DNA of 64,000 bases, from the NCBI GenBank assembly GCA_032433765.1, contig JAVIAB010000046.1:63722175-63786174 (forward strand), in the 5' to 3' direction. Shown piece by piece: positions 22,655-32,599 of the stretch; the stretch's first letter is position 1, and each line of letters begins with the position of its first letter. The stretch comes from Megaustenia siamemsis (Eukaryota; Mollusca; Gastropoda; Stylommatophora; Ariophantidae). A model generated the notes under the pieces. The model ran no database searches and was not told the DNA's origin. It saw only the letters and a program-made list of their open reading frames with translations. Both the position numbers and the translations under genes were made by a program.

Positions 22655-23905
22655 ATCAAGATGTCTTGCTTATACTCTCCTCTGTCTTGCTTATACTCTC
22701 CTCTGTCTTGCTTATACTCTCCTCTGTCTTGCTTATACTCTCCTCTGTCTTGCTCATACTCTCCTCTGTCTTGCTTATACTCTCCTCTGTCTTGCTCATA
22801 CTCTCCTCTGTCTTGCTTATACTCTCCTCTGTCTTGCTTATACTCTCCTCTGTCTTGCTTAAACTCTCCTCTGTCTTGCTTATACTCTCCTCTGTCTTGC
22901 TTATACTCTCCTCTGTCTTGCTTATACTCTCCTCTGTCTTGCTTATACTCTCCTCTGTCTTGCTTATACTCTCCTCTGTCTTGCTTATACTCTCCTCTGT
23001 CTTGCTTATACTCTCCTCTGTCTTGCTTATACTCTCCTCTGTCTTGCTTATACTCTCCTCTGTCTTGCTTATACTCTCCTCTGTCTTGCTTATACTCTCC
23101 TCTGTCTTGCTTATACTCTCATCTGTCTTGCTTATACTCTCCTCTGTCTTGCTTATACTCTCATCTGTCTTGCTTATACTCTCCTCTGTCTTGCTCATAC
23201 TCTCCTCTGTCTTGCTTATACTCTCCTCTGTCTTGCTTATACTCTCCTCTGTCTTGCTTATACTCTCATCTGTCTTGCTTATACTCTCCTCTGTCTTGCT
23301 TATACTCTCCTCTGTCTTGCTTATACTCTCCTCTGTCTTGCTCATACTCTCCTCTGTCTTGCTTATACTCTCCTCTGTCTTGCTTATACTCTCCTCTGTC
23401 TTGCTCATACTCTCCTCTGTCTTGCTCATACTCTCCTCTGTCTTGCTTATACTCTCCTCTGTCTTGCTTATACTCTCCTCTGTCTTGCTCATACTCTCCT
23501 CTGTCTTGCTTATACTCTCCTCTGTCTTGCTTATACTCTCCTCTGTCTTGCTTATACTCTCCTCTGTCTTGCTTATACTCTCCTCTGTCTTGCTTATACT
23601 CTCCTCTGTCTTGCTTATACTCTCCTCTGTCTTGCTTATACTCTCCTCTGTCTTGCTTATACTCTCCTCTGTCTTGCTTATACTCTTCTCTGTCTTGCTC
23701 ATACTCTCCTCTGTCTTGCTTATACTCTCCTCTGTCTTGCTCATACTCTCCTCTGTCTTGCTTATACTCTCCTCTGTCTTGCTTATACTCTCCGCTGTCT
23801 TGCTTATACTCTCCTCTGTCTTGCTTATACTCTCCTCTGTCTTGCTTATACTCTCCTCTGTCTTGCTTATACTCTCCTCTGTCTTGCTTATACTCTCATC
23901 AGTCT
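22655..23905. repeat. 21-bp satellite array, about 59 copies
   Basis: The unit contains ttgcttatactctcctctgt. Because 21 is a multiple of 3, long open frames run on both strands (CLYSPLS and SISKTEE heptads, up to 457 codons). No flanking start context, signal or splice support was found, so these are treated as artefacts. Rare variants are ctcata and tctcat. Confidence 0.98.
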
Positions 23906-24106
23906 CCTCTCATTCACCTCACAGTATCCTTTAATCCTATGTCCATGTTTTGCTTCAAGAGTGCCCTATTAGTACACGATTTAGAATAGCATTTCTCTAG
24001 CAGAAACAAAAATACTAAACACACAACTCTAACCATAATCTGAGATTATTTTGACATCGTGCCAGTAAGTTCCACAGAAAATGTTTCTCTTTATCTCCTC
24101 GAACAG
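23906..24106. other. Intron end before exon at 24107
   Basis: About 200 bases ending in tctttatctcctcgaacag, a good acceptor. Confidence 0.6.
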
Positions 24107-24206
24107 ATCGACCAGCTCCACTAGACTTTAAGGTGGACACGTTGGCGCTCAGGAAACATCACTCATCGACAAAGACTGCTTATCTCTTAGATGTTGATGG
24201 CTACAG
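24107..24206 (+). CDS. Lectin gene exon: start of unrecognised C-terminal module
   Basis: Acceptor tctcctcgaacag at 24106 and donor ggctacag/gtacca at 24207; it enters with one carried base and exits with two. It encodes about 33 residues: RPAPLDFKVDTLALRKHHSS, then TAYLLDVDGY. There are no cysteines. The exon continues in phase into 31571, so it starts a module coded over three exons. I do not recognise the family; strand-like residues and lack of cysteines suggest a beta-sandwich, which is an inference. Confidence in the exon rests on the splice sites and phase match. Confidence 0.65.
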
Positions 24207-24282
24207 GTACCACATACCATTCAATATGTGTCCCTAATTCATTCGCTTATGTTTCAGTTGTGATGTCTCATAGCTCAAGTTG

Positions 24283-24820
24283 TAATGCTTCATGATGGTA
24301 ATGTCCTTATAATGTTTCATGATGGTAATGTCCTTATAATGTTTCATGATGGTATTGTCCTTATAATGTTTCATGATGGTATTGTCCTTATAATGTTTCA
24401 TGATGGTATTATCCTTATAATGTTTCATGATGGTATTGTCCTTATAATGTTTCATGATGGTATTGTCCTTATAATGTTTCATGATAGTATTATCCTTATA
24501 ATGTTTCATGATGGTATTATCCTTATAATGTTTCATGATAGTATTATCCTTATAATGTTTCATGATGGTATTGTTCCTATAATGTTTCATGATAGTATTA
24601 TCCTTATAATGTTTCATGATAGTATTATCCTTATAATGTTTCATGATGGTATTATCCTTATAATGTTTCATGATAGTATTATTCTTATAATGTTTCATGA
24701 TAGTATTATCCTTGTAATGTTTCATAATAGTATTATCCTTATAATGTTTCATGATAGTATTATCCTTATAATGTTTCATGGTGGTATTATCCTTATAATG
24801 TTTCATAATGTCGTTGTCTA
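24283..24820. repeat. 27-bp satellite array, about 19 copies
   Basis: The unit is tttcatgatggtattatcct plus tataatg. The 27-bp length leaves open frames on both strands (KHYKDNTIM repeats), judged artefactual. Confidence 0.97.
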
Positions 24821-24899
24821 AGTATAATGAGAGAGAAAAAGACCAGTGTATTTACTTGTATTTGTCCATGTTACGCCTCTCTATATCGCTGTCCTGCTG

Positions 24900-27655
24900 G
24901 TCAACATCCTTCTTCCCCTTGACAATATCCTTGTTCACCTGATCTACATCTGTCCTCCCCTTGTCTAAATCCTTGTCCCTCCTGGCCTATATCCTTCCTT
25001 GCTTTGTCTATATCCTTGTCCCCCTGGTCTAAATTCTTCCTTTCTTTGTCTATAACCTTGTCCCCTGGTTTACATCCTTCCCCACCTTGTCTATATCTTT
25101 ATCTCCCTGGTCTAAATCCTTCTCCACCTTGTCTATATCCTTGTCCCCTGGTTTACATCCTTCCCAACCTTGTCTATATCTTTATCTCTCTGGTCTAAAT
25201 CCTTCTCCACCTTGTCTATATCCTTGTCCCCTGGTTTACATCCTTCCCAACCTTGTCTATATCTTTATCTCTCTGGTCTAAATCCTTCTCCACCTTGTCT
25301 ATATCCTTGTCCCCTGGTTTACATCCTTCCCAACCTTGTCTATATCTTTATCTCTCTGGTCTAAATCCTTCTCCACCTTGTCTATATCCTTGTCCCCTGG
25401 TTTACATCCTTCCCAACCTTGTCTATATCTTTATCTCTCTGGTCTAAATCCTTCTCCACCTTGTCTATATCCTTGTCCCCCTGGTTTACATCCTTCCCCA
25501 CCTTGTCTATATCTTTTATCTCCCTGGTCTAAATCCTTCTCCACCGTGTCTATATTCTTGTCCCCCTGGTCTACATTCTTCCTTACCTTGTCTATATCAT
25601 TGTCTCCCTGGTCTACATCATTCCCCACCTTGTCTATATCCTTGTCCCCCTGGTCTACATCATTCCCCACCTTGTCTATATCCTTGTCTCCCTGGTCTAC
25701 ATCATTCCCCACCTTGTCTATATCCTTGTCCCCCTGGTCTACATCATTCCCCACCTTGTCTATATCCTTGTCCCCCTGGTCTACATCATTCCCCATTTTG
25801 TCTATATCCTTGTCCCCTGATCTTTATCATTCCTCACCTTGTCTATATCCTTGTCCCCATGGTCTACATCATTCCCCACCTTGTCTATATCCTTGTCTTC
25901 GTGGTCTACATCCTTCCCCACCTTGTCTATATCATTGTCTCCCTGGTCTACATCCTTTCCCACCTTGTCTATATCCTTGTCTTCCTGGTCTACATCCTTC
26001 CCCACCTTGTCTATATCATTGTCTCCCTGTCTACATCCCTCCTCACCTTGTCTATATCATTGTCTCCCTGGTCTACATCCTTTCCCACCTTGTCTATATC
26101 ATTGTCTCCCTGGTCTACATCCTTTCCCACCTTGTCTATATCATTGTCTCCCTGGTCTACATCCTTCCTCACCTTGTTCCCTATCCTTGTCCCCCTGGTC
26201 TACATCATTCCCCACCTTGTCTATATCCTTTTCCCTCTGGTCTACATCATTCCCCATTTTGTCGATATCCTTGTCTCCCTGGTCTACATCCTTCCCCACC
26301 TTGTCTATATCCTTTTCCCTCTGGTCTACATAATTCCCATTTTGTCTATATCCTTGTCCTCCTGGTCTACATCCTTCCCCACCTTGTCTATACACTTGTC
26401 CCCCTAGTCTACATCCTTCCCCACCTTGTCTATACACTTGTCCCCCTAGTCTACATCCTTCCCCACCTTGTCTATAAACTTGTCCCCCTAGTCTACATCC
26501 TTCCCCACCTTGTCTATACACTTGTCCCCCTAGTCTACATCCTTCCCCACCTTGTCTATATACTTGTCCCCCTGGTCTACATCCTTCCCCACCTCGTCTA
26601 TACACTTGTCCCCCTAGTCTACATCCTTCCCCACCTTGTCTATACACTTGTCCCCCTGGTCTACATCCTTCCCCACCTTGTCTATACACTTGTCCCCCTG
26701 GTCTACATCATTCCCCACCTCGTCTATACACTTGTCCCCCTGGTATACATCCTTCCCCACCTCGTCTATACACTTGTCCCCCTAGTCTACATCCTTCCCC
26801 ACCTTGTCTATATCCTTGTCCTCCTGGTCTACATCCTTCCCCACCTTGTCTATATACTTGTCCCCCTAGTCTACATCCTTCCCCACCTTGTCTATATACT
26901 TGTCCCCCTTGTCTACATCCTTCCCCACCTTGTCTATATCCTTGTCCCCATGGTCTACATCATTCCCCATTTTGTCTATATCCTTGTCTCCCTGGTCTAC
27001 ATTTTTCCCCACCTTGTCTATATCCTTTTCCCTCTGGTCTACATCATTCCCCATTTTGTCTATATACATGCCCCCTAGTCTACATCCTTCCCCACCTTGT
27101 CTATATCATTGTCTCCCTGGTCTACATCATTCCCCACCTTGTATATATCCTTGTCCCCCTGATCTTTATCCTTCCCCACCTTGTCTATATCCTTGTCCCC
27201 CTGATCTTTATCCTTCCCCACCTTGTCTATATCCTTTTCCCTCTGGTCTACATCATTCCCAATTTTGTCTATATCCTTGTCCCTCTGGTCTACATCATTC
27301 CCCACTTTGTATATATCCTTGTCCCCCTGGTCTACATCATTCCCCACCTTGTATATATCCTTGTCCCCCTGGTCTACATCATTCCCCACCTTGTATATAT
27401 CCTTGTCCCCTGGTCTACATCATTCCCCACCTTGTCTATATCCTTGTCCCTCTGGTCTACATCATTCCCCACCTTGTATATATCCTTGTCCCCCTGGTCT
27501 ACATCATTCCCCACCTTGTATATATCCTTGTCCCACTGGTCTACATCCTTCCCCACCTTGTCTATATCCTTGTCACCCTGGTCTACATCATTCCCCACCT
27601 TGTATATATATCCTTGTCCCCCTGGTCTACATCATTCCCCACCTTGTATATATAT
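24900..27655. repeat. 41/42-bp satellite array, about 66 copies, left part
   Basis: The unit contains cttgtctatatccttgtccc and ctggtctacatccttcccca. Between about 25004 and 25440 copies alternate as 83-bp dimers; later they are 42-bp monomers. Variants include tatatatcc, cattcc and ccctag. The array resumes at 30834 after the hAT insertion. Long Tyr/Ile/Leu/Pro open frames (up to 580 codons) follow from the 42-bp period. Confidence 0.97.
27648..27655. repeat. Left 8-bp target site duplication of hAT
   Basis: Sequence atatatat, matched at 30834-30841. The uninterrupted site is visible in the neighbouring repeat unit at about 27596-27620 (ccttgtatatatatccttg). Confidence 0.85.
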
Positions 27656-30600
27656 CATCGGTTCTCAACCTGTGGGTCGCGACCCCTTTGGGGGTCGAAT
27701 GCCCATTTCCAGGGGGTCGCCAAAGGCCATCGAAAAACACATTTTTTTGCACATCAACACACAATTTTCCATTTTCGTCAAAACTTATTTTGTTTTATTT
27801 ATTAACATTTTTAATAATTATTTCACCAAATACTTGTTTATAAATAAAGCTAGCAATTCTAAACCATGTTTAATTAAATGTAAACTCAAGTTTCATTTGC
27901 TAACACATTGAAGTTAAGGACTAATTTTTGAAAGTTACAGCGAATCACAAAGCAGCTTACAAATAGTTGCAAATTGTCAGAACTTTCAATTTGTAAACGA
28001 TCGCATTGTGCATGTTTAACTTGTCTCGTGTTTACTGTGTACTTAACATTTTATAAACGTTTAAATTATCACAGAAATTGTTGTGATTAATGCTTTTGAA
28101 GTACAGAGACTAATTATAAATAACTGTTAAAGATATTGAGGATATATTTATCAACTCAGCCAACTGAGTTTGTGTGTAGTCACATTAAATATTAAAGAGT
28201 GTGTTTACTTTCACTTTCACTTTTCCCAGTAAATGAGTAAAACATATCACACAGTTAAGTTACCCAATGACATGGATCGTGTTGATAAAAACGTTACCGG
28301 TAAGAAAGAAAATATAGTGAGGATTTCTTACAATATGGGTTTACCTCAATTATTACAGCAGGAATTGAGAAACCGCAATGTGTTATTTGTTGTGAGTGTC
28401 TATCAGCTGAATCTATGAAGCCGAACAAACTAAAACGTCATTTTGATAGCAAACATCCGTCCTTTGTCGGCAAGGATATCAACTATTTTAGAAGTAAAGT
28501 TGATGGACTTAAGAAAGCCAGACTTGACACTGGTGGTAAGTGGCACAAACAAAACGTAGCAGCCGTTGAAGCTTCATATTTGGGGGCACTTAGAATCGCC
28601 AGAGCTATGAAACCTCACACAATTGCTGAGGATTGACTGCTGCCAGCGGCCAAAGACATTGTTCGAGTTATGATCGGAGACGAATATGTAACAAAACTGA
28701 GTGCAATTTCCTTATCTAATGACACTGTCCGCAGAAGAATAGATAACATGTCTGATGATATTCTTGAGCAGGTAATCCAGGAAATTAAATCTGCGCCAAT
28801 TCCAATTTTTAGTATCCAAATTGATGAATCTACTGACGTTGCAAACTGTTCACAGTTATTGGTTTACGTGAGGTACATTTATGATGGCGACTTTAAAGAT
28901 GAGTTTCTTTTTTGCAAACCTCTTGAAGTGACAACAACTGCCCGTGATGTATTTGACACAGTTGGTTCATTTCTGAAAATGCATATGATTTCTTGGGAAA
29001 AAGTGTGTGGTGTTTGCACAGATGGAGCTCCGGCTATGCTAGGATGTCGATCAGGATTTCAACGTTTGGTACTGAATGAGTCACCAAAAGTCATCGGAAC
29101 TCATTGTATGATTCATCGGCAAATATTAGCAACGAAGACGCTGCCACAAGAGTTACAGGAAATAATGAAAAGCGTCATAAGTTGTGTCAATTTTATAAAG
29201 GCGAGCACTTTAAACAGTCGACTATTTTCACAACTGTGCAACGAATTTGATGCGCCGTACAATACTTTGCTATTTCACACTGAAGTGAGATGGTTGTCGA
29301 GAGGAAAAGTTTTAAAGCGGGTTTTTGACCTGCGTGATGAACTCAAAACGTTTTTTAATCAGAAAGCAAGACCGCAGTTCGAAGCACTTTTCGTCGATAA
29401 AAATAAACTGCTTAAACTAGCTTATTTGGTTGACATCTTTGCCATCTTGAATGAGTTAAATTTATCACTGCAAGGACCAAATGCAACATGCCTTGATCTG
29501 TCTGAAAAGACCCGATCATTCCAAATGAAACTTCAGCTGTGGCAAAAAAAATTGGATGAAAATAAAATGTACATGTTGCCTACATTATCTGCTTTCTTTG
29601 AGGAACATGACATTGAACTAAACATAAGGATTACAATGATAATTTCTGTGAAACAACACATGCACATGCTTGATGACGAAATTTCATTGTACTTTCCAAA
29701 TTTACCTGAAACCCCATTTGCTCTTGCCAGAAGACCTTTCACAGTCAAAGTTGAAGATGTTCCTGAGATAGCACAAGAGGAGTTTATCGAACTTATTAAC
29801 AACGATGCAGCAAGAACTGATTTCTCTACAATGGCACTTACACAATTCTGGATCAAGTGTTTGCAGTCATATCCTGTTCTGTCTGAGACAGTGTTGCGTC
29901 TTCTTCTTCCATTTCCAACAACATACCTTTGCGAACAAGGATTTCCCAGTTTGTTAGCTATCAAGTCTAAATACAGAAGTAGACTTCTTGTGGAAGATGA
30001 TCTCCGTTGTGCTCTAGCAAAGACTGCCCCGAGAATTTCTTATCTGGTGAGAAATAAGCAATCTCAACCTTCGCATTGACGTTGGCTTTTTACGCATACT
30101 TTCGCCAAATGTAGCAATAGTGTTATTAAAAATGCTGATAGTGATAGATTAGACTTAGTATCTGCCGATAGTGATAGATTAGACTTAGACTTATCTGTTT
30201 GATAACTTACTGTCGGAAGAAACTATCTGTGATAAGTGACAGTCTTACGTTTGATAACCAATAAAATACAGTAAAAAATAATAAAAAAATTTTTTATGGT
30301 CAGTGTGATTATTGGTGACTAAAGCTTGTTAAATTGTTAGTTGCATCAGTGAAAATTTACAAACTGATTGGATAAACATTTAGTATTGTTTTCTACATAA
30401 AATAATTCAATTTGGATTACCGTGATGACATCTTCAGGCTGGTAAGTTGGCCAGTATGATTTCAATTTTTACTTTAGCACTTTTTTTTTTTTTTTTTCAT
30501 TTAACCTCATTTTATTTTCTACATAACTCCTAGCCTCTTTTTATGAACGAAATCTTATTTCCTGTTCAGTTCTGTACAAATTAATATGCCATTTGCCTAT

Positions 30601-30833
30601 GTAATGCAAAAATTAGCATGTATGTTAATATTTATGTTTAATTAAGTCATTAAGTTCAATTTACAACAATGCAAAATCCTGCATATCAAATACATGCATT
30701 ACGATTCATAAGTACCAAAATATCAGTTATAAAGTAGTTAGTAGCAAGAAAAATAATTGTATGGTTGGGGGTCGCCACAAAAATGAGGAACTGTATTAAG
30801 GGGTCGCGGCATTAGGAAGGTTGAGAACCGCTG
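27656..30833 (+). mobile_element. hAT-superfamily DNA transposon, nearly complete
   Basis: The left end reads catcggttctcaacctgtgg and the right end, on the other strand, cagcggttctcaacct, giving inverted repeats of about 16 bp with one mismatch. Inside both ends are GGGGTCGC-type motifs typical of this hAT group. An 8-bp duplication, atatatat, flanks it at 27648-27655 and 30834-30841, the length expected for hAT. It carries one transposase gene in sense (28304-30079). A T17 run lies near 30481-30497. Insertion was into the 42-bp array within a host intron. Confidence 0.93.
28304..30079 (+). pseudogene. hAT transposase (ZBED/SCAND3-like group), disrupted by frameshift and TGA
   Basis: In one frame, 28304-28633 encodes QYGFTSIITAGIEKPQCVIC, then MKPNKLKRHFDSKH, a BED-type zinc finger (C..C...H....H) for DNA binding. 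TGA at 28634-28636 interrupts it, and the same frame reopens to encode the 469-codon catalytic part (28670-30079). That part has QIDESTDVANCSQLLVYVRY and VCTDGAPAMLGCRSGF (catalytic Asp regions), TEVRWLSRGKVLKRVFDLRD, and the C-terminal dimerisation region FPTTYLCEQGFPSLLAIKSK. Upstream, an ATG at 28233 opens a different frame that would join only by a shift near 28301-28315. With one nonsense codon and one shift, it is recently dead or read through. It is close to the domesticated-looking ZBED/SCAND3-like vertebrate genes, which derive from this group. Confidence 0.9.
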
Positions 30834-30938
30834 ATATATATCCTTGTCCCACTGGTCTACATCCTTCCCCACCTTGTCTATATCCTTGTCCCCCTGGTCT
30901 ACATCCTTCCTCGCCTTGTCTATATCCTTGTCCCCTGA
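30834..30938. repeat. 42-bp satellite array, right remnant after hAT
   Basis: Two and a half more units (ccttgtcccactggtctaca and similar), beginning with the right copy of the target duplication. They show the hAT split one array. Confidence 0.93.
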
Positions 30939-30939
30939 T

Positions 30940-31480
30940 GTGCTCGAAAAATGTTGATTGTTTCTTTCAGATGTTTCTTAGGAGATGCCTTTTCGTGCTG
31001 GCCTCTTTGAGAACTTCCTCATTGGTCTTTTTATCTGTCCAGGGAACTTTCAACATTCTTCTGAGAAATTCCATCTCTGAGTCCTCTAATCGTCTTTTCA
31101 TTTTTTTGTCTACTGTCCATGATTCACTTCCATAGGTCATAATTGGTCCCCTTATGGCACAAAGAAATTATGTTTTTCACTTCTATTGACATATACTTGC
31201 TGCACAAGATACGTTTCATTTTCATTTTTTCACATAATACGTTTTTCATTTTTTGAAATCCTACTTTAGTCTGTGCTATTCCACTTGTTATTTCTATGGT
31301 ACCTCTTCTTTGTGATATTATTGTGGCCAAGTATTTGACACTCATAACTTGTTTCAGATTTGTCCCGCTTATGTTGCATCATGATTATTATGGTTTTTTC
31401 TTCGATATGACCATTACCTCTGTTTACGTCAACAGCTGAACTGATAAAAAAAAAAAACTTTAGAGAAGGCAAGTTGTGAA
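30940..31480 (-). mobile_element. LINE 3' fragment (family B), longer copy
   Basis: On the minus strand the C-terminal tail reads KVPWTDKKTNEEVLKEA, preceded by a region with SESWTVDKKMKRRLEDSEME and, further upstream, KYLATIISQRRGTIEITSGI with AQTKVGFQKMKN. The Y-L-I-I...I....I......F.KM pattern followed by ESWT is the post-RT region of LINE ORF2. Frameshifts separate the pieces. It abuts the 42-bp array directly. Confidence 0.8.
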
Positions 31481-31570
31481 GGGGCATGATCGCCTATGTC
31501 TATAGCCATGCAGCATGATGATGATGATGTAAACCTATCTTAATGGTTTTTTCTTTTCTATCGTCAACAG

Positions 31571-31657
31571 AATCCCATTCGACGGAAAGATCACAAGGTG
31601 GTATTCTGTCTGTGAGAACAAGGGCACACTGGTATTCCTTATCTTCCGGAAAGAAAG
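31571..31657 (+). CDS. Lectin gene exon: middle of unrecognised C-terminal module
   Basis: Acceptor ttctatcgtcaacag at 31570 and donor gaaag/gtaatc at 31658. It enters and exits with two carried bases and encodes 29 residues: IPFDGKITRWYSVCENKGTL followed by VFLIFRKE. The alternating hydrophobic pattern (ITRWYSV, TLVFLIF) looks like two beta strands. The phase matches both neighbours exactly, which is strong support for a true exon even though the module is not recognised. Confidence 0.7.
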
Positions 31658-31664
31658 GTAATCA

Positions 31665-32330
31665 CTTTAATAACTTCTCCATATTTATATCTATAGCTAT
31701 TTCAATATTTCTCTCCATATTTATCTCCATAGCTATTTCAATATTTCTCTCCATATTTATATCTATAGCTATTTCAATATTTCTCTCCATATTTATCTCC
31801 ATAGCTATTTCAATATTTCTCTCCATATTTATGTCTATAGCTATTTCAATATTTCTCTCCATATTTATCTCCATAGCTATTTCAATGTTTCTGTCCATAT
31901 TTATCTCCATAATTATTTCAATATTTCTCTCGATATTTATCTCCATAGCTATTTCAATATTTCTCTCCACAATTATTTCAATATTTCTCTCGATATTTAT
32001 CTCCATAGCTATTTCAATATTTCTCTCCACAATTATTTCAATATTTCTCTCCATATTTATCGCCATAATTATTTCAATATTTATCTCTATATTTCTCTCT
32101 ATATTTATCTCCATAGTTATTTCAATATTTCTCTCCATCATTATTTCAATGTTTATCTCCATATTTATCTCAAAATTATTTCCATATTTATCTCCAAAAT
32201 TATTTCCATATTTATCTCCATAATTATTTCTATATTTATCTCCATAATTATTTCTATATTTATTTCCATATTTATCTCCAAGATTATTTCAATATTTATC
32301 TCCGTATTTATCTATGATTTTATTAGTTTC
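31665..32330. repeat. 36-bp satellite array, decaying to the right
   Basis: The unit contains atttctctccatatttatct and ccatagctatttcaat, starting only about ten bases after the donor of the previous exon. The left half is regular; the right half has lost units and spacing. Ile/Ser/Phe open frames are artefacts. Confidence 0.95.
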
Positions 32331-32599
32331 CATCTTCTAAAACTGTCTCCTTAGATTGACAAAGTGAGAAAAGTTGTAGAGCAGAAGTTAACACACAAAC
32401 AGTTGCTGCTGTATGTATAGAGATTGAGATAATAATGTAGCAGCCGAGCTGTGTAGAGGCCCCTCACATAACGGGTAGCCCAAGTATTGATCTTCGGACT
32501 GAGAACTGGCCAAGTCATGCCAGGACAACAAACTGAAAGTAGGACCAACAGTCATGTGGAAAGAATAAACAGCAGAGTATGTCCTACGTGACATTTACA
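32331..32599. other. Intron spacer, nothing recognised
   Basis: Single-copy-looking stretch between two arrays. Confidence 0.45.

Noticed and set aside
22616..23989. 457-codon open frame of CLYSPLS heptads and 362-codon SISKTEE frame on the other strand
   Set aside because: Both come from a 21-bp tandem unit whose length is a multiple of three; all frames stay open, and codon variants do not favour one frame.
25336..27805. Long Tyr/Ile/Leu/Pro open frames (580, 305 codons)
   Set aside because: The 42-bp satellite is a multiple of three; the last frame even runs into the hAT end.
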